In this document: positions 1 to 8,824 of the stretch, piece after piece | Numbering within the stretch: the stretch's first letter is position 1 | How the letters are laid out: each line of letters starts with the position of its first letter | Assembly (NCBI GenBank): GCA_009781855.1 | Contig: WQUY01000013.1 | Span: forward strand, 1-49,963 | Origin: Oscillospiraceae bacterium | GTDB taxonomy: Bacteria; Bacillota; Clostridia; Oscillospirales; Oscillospiraceae | Length of the DNA: 49,963 nt | Reading direction: 5' to 3' | Position numbers and translations under genes: made by a program | Notes under the pieces: model-generated | Database searches by the model: none | Told to the model about the DNA's origin: nothing | Seen by the model: only the letters and a program-made list of their open reading frames with translations

Positions 1-1
1 T

Positions 2-334
2 CTCAAATACCCTTTCACTATCGAAAGAGATGATGACGAGAGTTTTCTCATCTGCTATCCTGATTTACCGGGTTGTATGAGTTGTGGACAAACCATTGAA
101 GAAGCAATTCAAATGGGTGAAGATGCCCGAAAATGTTGGATCGACTCCGCATTGCAAGATGGGGATTATATCCCTGAACCCAAAATGATTGAAGACTATC
201 CCGATAATTTCAAATTGAGATTGCCGCGGTCACTTTATCGGCAACTTTCTGTTAATGCACGCACAGAAGGCGTATCCATGAATCAGTATTGCTTATATCT
301 ATTATCCGGCGGAGCACTATCTGCAGGCAAGTAA
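2..334 (+). CDS. hicB: HicB-family antitoxin, 5' truncated by window edge
   Basis: The frame is open from base 2 and reads LKYPFTIERDDDESFLICYP, then DLPGCMSCGQTIEEA. This is the typical HicB partial RNase H-like fold with the PDLPGC and G-x-T-xEEA motifs. An internal ATG at 77 is not the true start, because the family signature begins upstream of it. The C-terminal part (KLRLPRSLYRQLSVNARTEG, then VSMNQY) is a ribbon-helix-helix DNA-binding segment, as in HicB antitoxins that repress their own operon. HicB normally neutralises the small HicA mRNA interferase. hicA is not visible and would lie to the left of the window, or may be missing. About 111 residues are present. The family call is firm; whether a functional toxin partner exists cannot be seen. 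Confidence 0.85.
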   Translation, partial: LKYPFTIERDDDESFLICYPDLPGCMSCGQTIEEAIQMGEDARKCWIDSALQDGDYIPEPKMIEDYPDNFKLRLPRSLYRQLSVNARTEGVSMNQYCLYLLSGGALSAGK

Positions 335-374
335 TTTGTATAGCTATCGCTCACTTCAATGGAGATAAACGACT

Positions 375-407
375 ATGAAAGATCTGAATTATTACATGAC
401 ACAATGA
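375..407 (+). pseudogene. possible relic of a second hicB 5' end
   Basis: An ATG at 375 preceded by GGAG (361-364) reads MKDLNYYMTQ and then TGA. MKDLNYYM is a very common N-terminus of HicB proteins, but the following bases do not continue the HicB fold in any frame. It may be the start of a deleted or recombined hicB copy just after the intact one. It is too short to be certain. Confidence 0.25.
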
Positions 408-483
408 TGCAGAAAGAATCATATTATGACGTGTTGTATGACCGCTCTATCGGTTGGCACGAGATATGCCCGTTATGTAATAT

Positions 484-522
484 GAAATCTGCTGGCATCC
501 ATTTTGGACACCAGCAGATTTC
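484..522 (-). terminator. hairpin terminator of the secretion operon
   Basis: GAAATCTGCTGG (484-495) and CCAGCAGATTTC (511-522) form a perfect 12-bp stem. It lies 17 bases beyond the stop codon of the leftward ATPase gene and after the rightward hicB, so it could serve both. The U-tract is weak on either side. Confidence 0.6.
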
Positions 523-538
523 AGCAGTTTATAGTGGT

Positions 539-3500
539 TTATGCTTCACTCTTTTCGAGTTTAATCTTTCTGACCCCACCGCGGGCATCGTACAGATATC
601 CATCGCCTAGAGGCAAAGGTTTCCTAAAATCACGAGCAACCTCAGCGCCCCACTTATTTGCACCGAAAAGTTTGACTTCCAATATATCATCAAACAAGAA
701 ATACTGCGAGAGTTCACGGGCGTGTTTCATCATCTCCGGCACCGAATATTCGGGGTTGTTGTCTATATTTGAGAGTATAAAACAAATCTTTAGTCGTCTG
801 GCATCGGCAAGCAATTTCTTAAACTGGTCGCTTACCGCTTTAGCAATCGAATTGGCCGTATAAATCTGTGGGTTTTGTACTACACAAAGCAGAAGCGGCT
901 CGTCTTCAAGACCCTCACCCGAGCGCAGCATATTCATACGAAGCTCTGCAATGTCAGAGAATTCCTGCACAATATTTTCAAAATCAGCATAATCTATCGT
1001 AAACTTTTCCACTATGCCAAAGTTTTCAAACTCCGCAAGTTGCCGTTCATAACCATCAACAAGATATACTTTGCATTGCAAATCGAAAACGTGACGCTGC
1101 AAGTACTTCATCAGCAAGCGCACAAGGTTGCTCTTGCCGAATCCCTCCCTGCCATAAATGCCTATAGAACCAACATCGGCTAGATTTATCGTAACAGGCT
1201 CAATACCGCTGTAGGTCAGCCCAACAGGTACAATAAAGCCACCAAATGAATAATTGCTTTGCACCCAATATTCTGAGGTCAGCACTGCCGGTATCGATGC
1301 GATAGCACGGGCTCTTTGAGCGCCATATATCTCTGAAATCTCTGAGATAAGCGCCCTTATCTGCTCGTTACGAATACTCTCAGTTTCACCGTCGTATGTC
1401 AGAAATGCCTGAAATTCATAAATAACCTTATCAATGGAGATAAGGCCGCGCCCTTCGATATCTTTTGGCAATATGCGACATTTATCAAAAATCGAACCAT
1501 ATTCAGCACTTTCAGTGCAGTTGAGCGCAATTCTCGTTGAGAAATTGCCAAAATACTTGTAGCTCAGCCCGGAAGCTTGTTTTGCAGTGGCTATGACTGT
1601 AATGCCCAACGAAAGACCTTCTCGGCATATATTAAGCATATCATCAGCATAAATCTCATACGTATCCTTAAACATCGTAAGGTTATCGACCATGATTACA
1701 ATTCTCGGTATCGAAGGGCTTTGTGCGCCTTCCATCTCAACAAATGCTTCGTACGAGCTTAGCCCTAACTCAGAGAAGCGTTCTTTTCTGGCATTTATTT
1801 CCTCATTGATTAGCTTAAAGAAATTCTTCAGCCTCTCATCGTCCTCATCGGTAACAACACCGCCGACATGATTTAATCCATTATAAATTTTCAGTACCTT
1901 CGAAGCAAAATCTACTATGTAGACTGCTGTCTGCTTGGGCGACGATGTTTCTGCAATCGCTCGCAAAATCGTTTGCAGAAGCATTGTTTTGCCTGTTTGA
2001 GCCGAGCCAATTATCATCACATTGCCCTCGGAAAGATTGATGCCATACTCAGGCTGCCGCTGATTACCCGGATCATCATATACCCCAACATTTATGAGCG
2101 TCGTGAGTGGAACAATCCTATCACGGCTGTATGCGACAACCTCTGGAAGAGGCGGCAAACATATGTTGGGCAGTCTTTTTATATCTTGTTTCACACAGTA
2201 TGAATCTATATAGTCAATTATGGATTTGAGCTGCGTAATTACCTCCCCATCGTTGGTGCGCTCTGCCTTGCGCTCATACACGACAGATCTTTTCCCGGTA
2301 AAAGAAACCTCCGAAATCACAAATTCGCGGATGTTACCACTTGTATCACTCACAGCAGAGGCTCCGCTGTAAGCCGACTGAAAGAGTGTGAAAATCTCAT
2401 TATTACCCACTTGAAGATATGCCCTGCCCGGCTCGCGGATTTCAGAAGCCAGTGGAGACTTGATTACTTCGTTACTATCTTCTTTTGTAGCAACTTTAAG
2501 GCATAGCTTAAAACGCGAATTGCTCCAAATCTGCTCGTTTACTTGACCTGCAGGTTTTTGCGTGGCGAGAATCAGATGTATACCCAGGCTTCGCCCTACA
2601 CGTGCCGTGCTGATAAGCTCTTTCATAAACTCCGGTTGCTCAGCTTTCAGCTCAGCAAACTCGTCAACGATCAATATCAGGTGCGGCAAAGCCATAGTTG
2701 CCACTTTACTGCGGAACTTTGCAATATAGTCATCAATATGATTGACTTCAAATTCAGCAAAAAGTCGCTTTCTCTTTTCAAGTTCGGCGCGAATGGAAAG
2801 GAGCGAACGATTGATTTCGTGATTGTCGATATCAGTGATTTTGCCGACAAGGTGCGGCAAATTTTCAAACTGGTTTGCCATGCCGCCGCCTTTAAAGTCG
2901 ATTATTACAAATGCAACCTCATATGGGTGGAAATTTACAGCCGCAGAGAGAATGTAAGACTGCATAATTTCACTCTTTCCCGACCCGGTCATACCCGCGA
3001 TTAACCCGTGAGGCCCATGAGCCTTTTCATGCAAATCCAACACAAGCTGCGCACCTTTAACATCAACGCCAAGCGGGGCGGCAAGCGATTTCTGAACATC
3101 TGCTTTTGACCACCTGTCGATAAGATCCAGATTCTCCGGCGATATGATGTTCAGCAATTCAAAAAGTGAAATGTTGGACGTAAGCCTTGATGAAAGCGCT
3201 ATTTTTTCGCAAAACACCGGCGCAAGGCGCTCTGAAACAAACGCTATGCTATCATCGTTTATATGCTCTTTTGTGAATGGGCAAGCATAAGCCTTGTCCT
3301 CTCTGAGCCTTAAAACACCACCATCACCGCTGAGCTGAACGATTTCTTTGCAATACTGCGGGAGGCTTTCCATATACGGTTTGAAGTATATAAAGCTCAG
3401 GCCGAGCTCAGAGCAATTTTCCGCAAAGTTAAACAGCGGATGTGTTTTAAGGCCGTATTCTTCAAGAACAAATACAACATAATGCGGAAGAGGCAACTCC

Positions 3501-5125
3501 GACGACACCCCTGCACCTGCCCTCTGTGCATTGCGGTCAGACAAAAGCGCATAAAGATGCTCAAAAACATGGTCACGACCCTCTATGTCGCAAACGATCC
3601 CACGCATACCTCCGCTTGATTCCTTTAAGTGAGGAATCCATTTTATCCATTCATACTTTTCTCTATCTTCCTGCGGAAGCATTATGACGGTATATACATC
3701 TTCATAATGGTGGGATACCATGATATCAAGCAACAAGTTCTTGAAAAACTCATATTGAGCTTCACGCGAACCAATAACACCTACAGTGCCCGATTCTCGC
3801 AAATGGAGCATAACAGGGGCATCATTTATATTCGCATATTGAGTGCTCAGCTGCTCTGGCAATACCATCAGCTCATTTGCAGTCTTAACAGCCTCTTCCT
3901 GAACAAAATCAGGTGTCCGCATAGCTGGGACACACCCCAAACCTATGCGTACATGTAAAAAATCGGTATCTTTCGGACAACGCTCATAGAGTCTGCCGGA
4001 AAATGTTTTTACAAAATCCCGGATTTCTTTCATGGATGGATATGTGTCAATGCGCTCGGCAAGTTCCCTTTGTTGTTCTGACTCAATCTCCAGACGTTTT
4101 TTGTCAATGTATGCAGTATAGTCACCGTTCCAATCGGCAAGGTCTTTTTTATATTGTCTTCTATTTTGCATAAGACTTGCAGCCGATGCAAGCACACCCA
4201 CACCCATGCTGGCAAGGCTAAAAATCATAAAGCCCATACCACCTATATTCCCAAGTCCCGGAATCATTCCGCTTCGGGTAATGACTACTACTGCCGCCAT
4301 TAAAATAGCTGGCATAAGTGACATCACAATGTTTCCCTTAGGTTTTTCTGGTTTTTCTGGTGGGCCGAGAATTTTAATCGGGGAAGTATCAAAAGCATAA
4401 AGCATTCTTGGGCTTCGGTTGAGCTTGGGGTAGTCAAATGCCGGAGTTTCATCTCTTAGCGGTTGAGCATTCAGCCCTTTTAAAAACAGGTCACTGCGTG
4501 CTGTTGTGTACAAAAGTCCATTTCTGAAATAAAAGCTATAGTCGGCAATGCCGATAAAATCGAATTCTTTAACCTCTGCCTTGTCAAACACACGAATACC
4601 GTTTAGTGTCGCACTGGTTCGCGCATTTGCCGCATTGAGCACATAAGTGTCTGAATTTTTGCGCGATAAGTTTATGTATTCACCAGCGGCAAACGCACTA
4701 CTCAAAAAAACTTGAGCCTTGGGCGTATCGCCTATAATGAAGTCAGTCATATTTCGAATATCAATGATTGTATCAAAATTTATCGCATTTACAGTTAAGT
4801 CATATGAAAAAGACAGAGAAAGCAATTCTGACTTGTCAGAAGCGCTACATACAAAAATAACGTCGCCGTGACGCAGCTTAGTTTCTGCACAATCAGGCAA
4901 ACCTCTTGAAGCAAAAAATAGCTCCCCGGTACAGGAAACTCGCCACTCATCTTCTATAAACGCAAGTGTCAAAAGAACAGGGATGTTAAACAAGTCGTGT
5001 TTGAGCCGCACATCACACTCCTGCAATGTCCCGATTTTTATTTCCGGAGTGTCGCTTGAAACATCAACTTCTTTGAATACATTGCTGTTTTGAATGGTTA
5101 ATATATACCTTTGCTTCTTAGACAT
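539..5125 (-). CDS. essC: EssC/YukB-type FtsK/SpoIIIE ATPase of a type VII (Esx) secretion system
   Basis: Large membrane motor ATPase of Gram-positive type VII secretion, expected to drive export of WXG100 proteins. Residues about 1-200 hold two FHA-like modules. Two membrane segments lie near residues 268-308, encoded around 4200-4320. Three P-loop domains follow: the first has GMTGSGKS near 717 and LILIVDEFAEL as Walker B, the second has GSAQTGKT near 1042 with a VDN in place of DE, and the third has GREGFGKS near 1330 with a degenerate Walker B. This strong-first, weak-later pattern is typical of EssC. The start at 5125 has GGAGA five bases upstream. An alternative ATG at 5155 overlaps the upstream stop (ATGA) but has no good ribosome site. 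It is the last gene of the operon. N-terminal FHA-like domains next to a kinase, phosphatase and FHA protein suggest control by phosphothreonine binding, which is an inference. Confidence 0.93.
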   Translation of the reverse strand: MSKKQRYILTIQNSNVFKEVDVSSDTPEIKIGTLQECDVRLKHDLFNIPVLLTLAFIEDEWRVSCTGELFFASRGLPDCAETKLRHGDVIFVCSASDKSELLSLSFSYDLTVNAINFDTIIDIRNMTDFIIGDTPKAQVFLSSAFAAGEYINLSRKNSDTYVLNAANARTSATLNGIRVFDKAEVKEFDFIGIADYSFYFRNGLLYTTARSDLFLKGLNAQPLRDETPAFDYPKLNRSPRMLYAFDTSPIKILGPPEKPEKPKGNIVMSLMPAILMAAVVVITRSGMIPGLGNIGGMGFMIFSLASMGVGVLASAASLMQNRRQYKKDLADWNGDYTAYIDKKRLEIESEQQRELAERIDTYPSMKEIRDFVKTFSGRLYERCPKDTDFLHVRIGLGCVPAMRTPDFVQEEAVKTANELMVLPEQLSTQYANINDAPVMLHLRESGTVGVIGSREAQYEFFKNLLLDIMVSHHYEDVYTVIMLPQEDREKYEWIKWIPHLKESSGGMRGIVCDIEGRDHVFEHLYALLSDRNAQRAGAGVSSELPLPHYVVFVLEEYGLKTHPLFNFAENCSELGLSFIYFKPYMESLPQYCKEIVQLSGDGGVLRLREDKAYACPFTKEHINDDSIAFVSERLAPVFCEKIALSSRLTSNISLFELLNIISPENLDLIDRWSKADVQKSLAAPLGVDVKGAQLVLDLHEKAHGPHGLIAGMTGSGKSEIMQSYILSAAVNFHPYEVAFVIIDFKGGGMANQFENLPHLVGKITDIDNHEINRSLLSIRAELEKRKRLFAEFEVNHIDDYIAKFRSKVATMALPHLILIVDEFAELKAEQPEFMKELISTARVGRSLGIHLILATQKPAGQVNEQIWSNSRFKLCLKVATKEDSNEVIKSPLASEIREPGRAYLQVGNNEIFTLFQSAYSGASAVSDTSGNIREFVISEVSFTGKRSVVYERKAERTNDGEVITQLKSIIDYIDSYCVKQDIKRLPNICLPPLPEVVAYSRDRIVPLTTLINVGVYDDPGNQRQPEYGINLSEGNVMIIGSAQTGKTMLLQTILRAIAETSSPKQTAVYIVDFASKVLKIYNGLNHVGGVVTDEDDERLKNFFKLINEEINARKERFSELGLSSYEAFVEMEGAQSPSIPRIVIMVDNLTMFKDTYEIYADDMLNICREGLSLGITVIATAKQASGLSYKYFGNFSTRIALNCTESAEYGSIFDKCRILPKDIEGRGLISIDKVIYEFQAFLTYDGETESIRNEQIRALISEISEIYGAQRARAIASIPAVLTSEYWVQSNYSFGGFIVPVGLTYSGIEPVTINLADVGSIGIYGREGFGKSNLVRLLMKYLQRHVFDLQCKVYLVDGYERQLAEFENFGIVEKFTIDYADFENIVQEFSDIAELRMNMLRSGEGLEDEPLLLCVVQNPQIYTANSIAKAVSDQFKKLLADARRLKICFILSNIDNNPEYSVPEMMKHARELSQYFLFDDILEVKLFGANKWGAEVARDFRKPLPLGDGYLYDARGGVRKIKLEKSEA

Positions 5126-5151
5126 ATCTTCTCCATATTGTTTCGAAATTT

Positions 5152-5403
5152 TCATTTCGAAATTATTATAACGCTTCCGTCTCGAATGCCGTATTCACGC
5201 AGTGTCCGCTCACCGCGCAAAAGCGCTGTGGGCCGCTCTGATTTTAGGTAGTACTGCCTCACGTCTCCGTAGTACTCAGGAAGAAATTTTTGGTAGATAG
5301 CCGAACAAAGCTCGCTGGCCGAAATGTCGAGCGGTATCTCAATATCATGCTTCTTGCCCAGCCGCACAATATTCAGCGTCACAATAACATGGCTTGATTC
5401 CAT
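5152..5403 (-). CDS. esaB: EsaB/YukD-like ubiquitin-fold protein
   Basis: Small protein of about 83 residues with a beta-grasp pattern (VIVTLNIVRLGKKHDIEIPL, then a helix, then LREYGIRDGSVIIIS). It matches the YukD/EsaB family, the ubiquitin-like cytosolic component of firmicute type VII secretion. It lies directly upstream of the EssC-type gene, which is the usual neighbourhood. The ATG at 5403 is preceded by AAGGTG. A GTG at 5409 is the alternative. The role in other species is regulatory or assembly-related and not fully resolved; here the call rests on fold pattern and context. Confidence 0.8.
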   Translation of the reverse strand: MESSHVIVTLNIVRLGKKHDIEIPLDISASELCSAIYQKFLPEYYGDVRQYYLKSERPTALLRGERTLREYGIRDGSVIIISK

Positions 5404-5470
5404 ACACACACCTTATTTTCATCGTATTGAGAGGGTCGTTAAACCGGGATGCCAGCTTATAAATACTTGC

Positions 5471-6250
5471 TTATTGCCTGTTTACTACGAGAACTGTAAT
5501 ATTGTCTTTGCCGCCCTTTTTCAGTGCAGCGCTTACCAGCTCATCAACCATTTTGTTCATGTCTGAATTTGCTATCATGATTTCTTCAATTTCAAAATCC
5601 TCAAGCATGTCAGTCAATCCATCGCTGCATAATAATATGAAGTCTCCATTTTCCATCTGAAACTCAGGAAAAACATATGGCTGTATCTCCATATCGCTTG
5701 GAAATACACCAAGATGCTGCGTCAGCGTGTGTCTGCACGCGTGTTCCCGAGCCTGTGCAGGTGTCAGAAAGCCCATCTCTACCATTGTTCTTATCTCTGT
5801 GTGGTCGCGCGAAATCTGTTTGAGTTTACCGTCCCGGAGCAGATATGCCCTGCTATCTCCAATGTTACATATGTCTACCGTGTTTTCAATGACACAAGCG
5901 GCCACAAAAGTCGTTCCCATTTTCCGAGTACCACGGCTGGTCATTTCAGCACAAATTCTGTCGTTGGATTCCACAACATATTTGCTAAATAATTCAGCCA
6001 CAGGCAAGTCCAGATATTCATTACGAGTAAAAACATCATACAATGCGTTCACTGCCAAAACAGAGGCTACCTCACCGAAGGTACCCCCACCCATACCATC
6101 ACAAACGGCGTATACACCACATGCGTTCGCTGTGTTATCACAGGAATCCACCGCACTTTCTGGGTCTCTTATTATTCCGTTGAGAAAATAATTGTCTTCA
6201 TTTTTATGACGAACTTTTCCAACATGGCTTGAAACGGCAGAAACTAACAT
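5471..6250 (-). CDS. PP2C-family serine/threonine protein phosphatase
   Basis: A 259-residue PPM/PP2C phosphatase of the Stp/PrpC type, expected to remove phosphate from Ser/Thr residues using two Mn/Mg ions. Visible motifs in order are RHKNEDNYF near the N-terminus, VCDGMGGG (metal-binding Asp and Gly), GTTFVAA, NIGDSRAYLLRDG, LLCSDGLTDML and GGKDNITVLVV. All metal-ligand aspartates appear present, so it should be active. No membrane segment is seen. It lies in the same operon as the membrane kinase (10524-12995), two FHA-containing proteins and the Esx genes, so the natural substrate set is that kinase and its targets. A 237-base gap holding a palindromic element separates it from the upstream FHA gene. 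Confidence 0.93.
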   Translation of the reverse strand: MLVSAVSSHVGKVRHKNEDNYFLNGIIRDPESAVDSCDNTANACGVYAVCDGMGGGTFGEVASVLAVNALYDVFTRNEYLDLPVAELFSKYVVESNDRICAEMTSRGTRKMGTTFVAACVIENTVDICNIGDSRAYLLRDGKLKQISRDHTEIRTMVEMGFLTPAQAREHACRHTLTQHLGVFPSDMEIQPYVFPEFQMENGDFILLCSDGLTDMLEDFEIEEIMIANSDMNKMVDELVSAALKKGGKDNITVLVVNRQ

Positions 6251-6272
6251 AGGCTATCGTCCCCAAATCTCC

Positions 6273-6439
6273 CTGGTGTAGCGTATTTCAAATAACTGGA
6301 CTTTAATTGTGGTAGATTTTTTCGTCTGGCGAGGAAAAATATTGCAGGAATACCACGGGTCTTTTAAGATATTTTGACAAAGTCAGGCGGAAAAAGATGC
6401 CCTAAGAAAAGGCTAGTTATTTGGAATACGTTACACTAG
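6273..6439. mobile_element. MITE-like long palindrome inside the secretion operon
   Basis: The ends CTGGTGTAGCGTATT... (6273-6299) and its counterpart at 6413-6439 are 27-bp inverted repeats matching at 23 of 27 positions. Pairing continues inward with interruptions: about 30 further bases on each arm align, including a CTTT, a TTTTT and a CTG block. All four end mismatches would be G-U pairs in RNA from the plus strand. It encodes nothing and has no transposase. No clear target duplication is visible. It could be a non-autonomous element or a structured RNA between phosphatase and FHA genes. Confidence 0.55.
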
Positions 6440-6487
6440 TACAGTATCTCGTAAATAACGCGTAATGAACCCATCTCATTACTCAGC

Positions 6488-6871
6488 TCAGATATTTATA
6501 AACATAGTTCCCTCTGCAAACGCCTTCATTTGGTCATGCGTAGGTATGTTCAGCTCATCGACCAAAAGCTCTATCCGTCCGCAGTTGATTTTATCACCTA
6601 TATTAAGCGGTGCAATCGCATACAGCTCTTTTCCATTGAGCTTCGTAACATTAGTTTGGCTGATATTCTCAATAAAAACGCTACCGTTAATGAATATTCT
6701 GCATTGTTCACGAGAAACGCTTTTTTCAATGATTTGAATCCGGCATTCATCAGCCCGCCCGATTACGACCGCACTCCAAAGCGAGGCCTCCCAAGCCTGC
6801 GCCTCATCGTCTGCATTTTTCAAGCGGATGTAAGGTTCGCTGTATTGTGTTGAATTTTGCATATCCGTCAT
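6488..6871 (-). CDS. FHA-domain protein
   Basis: A 127-residue protein made almost entirely of one forkhead-associated domain, a phosphothreonine-binding beta sandwich. Visible signatures are VVIGRADECRIQI (the Gly-Arg loop), KSVSREQCRIF (the Ser loop, with Glu-Gln where His is usual) and NVTKLNG (the Asn-Gly loop). There is no signal peptide or membrane segment, so it should be cytosolic. It starts three bases after the stop of the upstream WXG100 gene, with GAGGGT before the ATG. With the operon's own kinase and PP2C phosphatase it forms a write-read-erase set; the bound partner is unknown. Confidence 0.87.
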   Translation of the reverse strand: MTDMQNSTQYSEPYIRLKNADDEAQAWEASLWSAVVIGRADECRIQIIEKSVSREQCRIFINGSVFIENISQTNVTKLNGKELYAIAPLNIGDKINCGRIELLVDELNIPTHDQMKAFAEGTMFINI

Positions 6872-6874
6872 AGG

Positions 6875-7174
6875 TTACCCTCTAAACACTTGCGCAATTT
6901 GCGAGTCGGTTTCACGAATCGTATGCGCAGCACCATTGAGTTTTTGATACATTGCATAAATGACCTGCGGAAGGGTGTCGTTAAGAACCGGGAAAAGCAT
7001 TTCGTCGTATTGCTCCAAAAACGCAATTTGCGCCTGCCCTTCCCAGCGCTCTGAAATTTCTCTCACCTTGGCATCAAGTTGTTGCACAAGCTGCGAAATT
7101 TCCTGCTGCCTGTCATATAGGTAGCGCGCACTATCTTCTATTTCGTCCGGGGTCATCCTTATTCTACCAGTCAT
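6875..7174 (-). CDS. WXG100-family Esx protein
   Basis: A 99-residue helical-hairpin protein with the central W-E-G turn (REISERWEGQAQIAF). It matches WXG100 proteins, which are dimeric substrates and structural partners of type VII secretion. Length and helix-turn-helix layout are standard. A GGGGG ribosome site precedes the ATG. It is separated by 14 bases from another WXG100-type gene upstream; the two may form a heterodimer like EsxA/EsxB. No clear C-terminal YxxxD/E export motif is seen in this one. Confidence 0.9.
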   Translation of the reverse strand: MTGRIRMTPDEIEDSARYLYDRQQEISQLVQQLDAKVREISERWEGQAQIAFLEQYDEMLFPVLNDTLPQVIYAMYQKLNGAAHTIRETDSQIAQVFRG

Positions 7175-7188
7175 TTGTTACCCCCGCC

Positions 7189-7503
7189 CTAAAGCTGTGC
7201 ATTTGATACAGCGTCTGCAGCCGTAAAAACCTCTTCGTACATGGTCACAGCAGTTTTGAGGTTGTTACTCATCTGCTCAAGCACCTGTGAGTAATCTTTC
7301 AGGTTGTTTAGCAATTGTACGTCAAACTTCCTAAAAAACTCATCTCCAGCTTCCGAACGCCAGTCGATTTGCAGCTGTGCAAAAGAAGCTTGCAATGCAT
7401 TGCTTAACTCATATAGCCGAATGCTGCTTTCCTGTAGCGACATACCCGAGCTTCTGAGCAAGTCGATATCAATAGTTAAAATATTGTTTCCGAGCAACGA
7501 CAT
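7189..7503 (-). CDS. WXG100-like Esx protein with variant WRS turn
   Basis: A 104-residue all-helical protein with the pattern LQIDWRSEAGDEFF. The usual W-x-G turn is replaced by W-R-S, followed closely by A-G. Size, helical periodicity and position beside a true WXG100 gene make it an Esx-type partner. AGGAGG lies seven bases before the ATG. In known heterodimers only one partner often keeps a canonical export signal; here the tail carries TMYEEVFTAADA rather than a clean YxxxD/E. Likely role: co-secreted partner or structural subunit; certainty about function is moderate. Confidence 0.82.
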   Translation of the reverse strand: MSLLGNNILTIDIDLLRSSGMSLQESSIRLYELSNALQASFAQLQIDWRSEAGDEFFRKFDVQLLNNLKDYSQVLEQMSNNLKTAVTMYEEVFTAADAVSNAQL

Positions 7504-7513
7504 CTTAACCCTC

Positions 7514-8821
7514 CTAACTTACCCTGAGTTCTTCAGGGAGCATTGTGTTTGCTATTTTTGTTTCCGTTTTCGCCTCGTCAAGCCTTCCGAGTTCCTCAAG
7601 AATTGCTGCACGAATCATGCGAGGTTCTGGGTTTTCAGGTGTTAGTGTTATCACATAATCTATAAGCTCAAGAGCATGATCACACTGGTTAGAGTCTTTG
7701 AGGCACAAGCATCTGAGAAGATAAGCATCCAGGTTTCCGGGTGTCGCAAGCGCCTGATTGCGAAATTCGCTTATCGCCTCCTGGAATATGGGAAAGGCCT
7801 CATCCATTCGGCCAAGCCGTTTGAGCGCAAGCGGCTCATAATATCTTGCGGCATTTGTAAAATATTCGTTCTCAGAATTATTTATTATTTCTCGTGAACA
7901 CTCCAACAGCTTTTCAAAATCCTCTGCCGCTAAATAGCAGTGAGACATCAGGAATAGGACTTCCGAATCTGGTGTACCATTTTTTCTTGTCAATACATCC
8001 GCTTTATTTAATTCTGAGATTGCCGAATTGACATCCTCACACATCGTATGTATTCTCGCACGAACCAAATAGATGTTGCGCAGTGCAGAATCCGTTAAAT
8101 TTCCTATGCGTTCAACTTCATTCAGAAGCGTCGAAGCTTCGTCATTCTTTTTCAGTTCGATAAGGAGTGTGACCTTATCCAGCACAAAATCAATGTTTCC
8201 GGGAAACATCTCCATTGCATGATTTAAGACTTCTTCTGCCTCCTTAAACCGATGCATATCAAGCAAAATCGAAAATTTCAGATGGTATCCTTCAGAAACA
8301 TCTGGGTTTGAAAGGATTGTTTCGTCCAACGCTTGCAGAGCCTCAGGGGTCTGACCCAACTTAATAAGCACCAACACTTTGCGAATGCGTATATCCGGAC
8401 GCAAAGCATCACGCATAATCGCCTTTGAGTAGTTTCGCAACGCCGTCTCAAAATCACCGTTTTCTTCGTGCAACAAGGCAATGCTGTAGTAGACCTGAGC
8501 ATCATCAAAACCGTTCGAAATAGCTTTGTTGTAGTTTTCAAATCCCAGTGCTATATTGTTTTGCAAAATTTCAATACTACCGAGATGATAGTAGACAACG
8601 CCTGCCGCACGATTTACCTTCAACGCTTTCTCGAACTGTCCTCTTGCTTCGTCTAGTTTATCGAGATTTGCATAAGCGACGCCTTTTGAGATATAAATCT
8701 CGATTTCCATCGGGTTTTCCCGCTCAGCCTTTTCGTAATACTTAATCGCCTCTTCGTATTTACCTTGACTTTCCATAACTGCGCCTTGCGTCAGGTATTC
8801 TTTTACTTGCAACTCATCCAT
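7514..8821 (-). CDS. tetratricopeptide repeat protein
   Basis: A 435-residue protein made of about ten tandem TPR units, for example GKYEEAIKYYEKAERENP near the N-terminus and GRLDEAKTETKIANTMLP near the C-terminus. No signal peptide or membrane segment is visible, so it should be a cytosolic scaffold or chaperone. It sits between two unrecognised small proteins and the WXG100 pair, ten bases before the latter. TPR proteins can bind substrates for export, but a chaperone role here is only an inference from position. GGGAGG precedes the start. Confidence 0.85.
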   Translation of the reverse strand: MDELQVKEYLTQGAVMESQGKYEEAIKYYEKAERENPMEIEIYISKGVAYANLDKLDEARGQFEKALKVNRAAGVVYYHLGSIEILQNNIALGFENYNKAISNGFDDAQVYYSIALLHEENGDFETALRNYSKAIMRDALRPDIRIRKVLVLIKLGQTPEALQALDETILSNPDVSEGYHLKFSILLDMHRFKEAEEVLNHAMEMFPGNIDFVLDKVTLLIELKKNDEASTLLNEVERIGNLTDSALRNIYLVRARIHTMCEDVNSAISELNKADVLTRKNGTPDSEVLFLMSHCYLAAEDFEKLLECSREIINNSENEYFTNAARYYEPLALKRLGRMDEAFPIFQEAISEFRNQALATPGNLDAYLLRCLCLKDSNQCDHALELIDYVITLTPENPEPRMIRAAILEELGRLDEAKTETKIANTMLPEELRVS

Positions 8822-8824
8822 TAT

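Noticed and set aside
375-488. TGA-containing frame MKDLNYYMTQ-TGA read on as a selenoprotein
   Set aside because: The sequence after TGA does not continue any HicB or redox motif and soon meets another TGA; no SECIS-like hairpin lies at the right distance.
504-863. Open frame opposite the 3' end of the EssC-type gene
   Set aside because: It is entirely antisense to a conserved ATPase domain, has no ribosome site and no recognisable motif. The same applies to the many long antisense frames over the AOR, ABC ATPase and kinase genes.
5125-5155. Upstream ATG at 5155 as start of the EssC-type gene
   Set aside because: It makes an ATGA overlap with the EsaB-like gene, but has no ribosome site, while ATG 5125 has GGAGA at good spacing. 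Kept as an alternative only.
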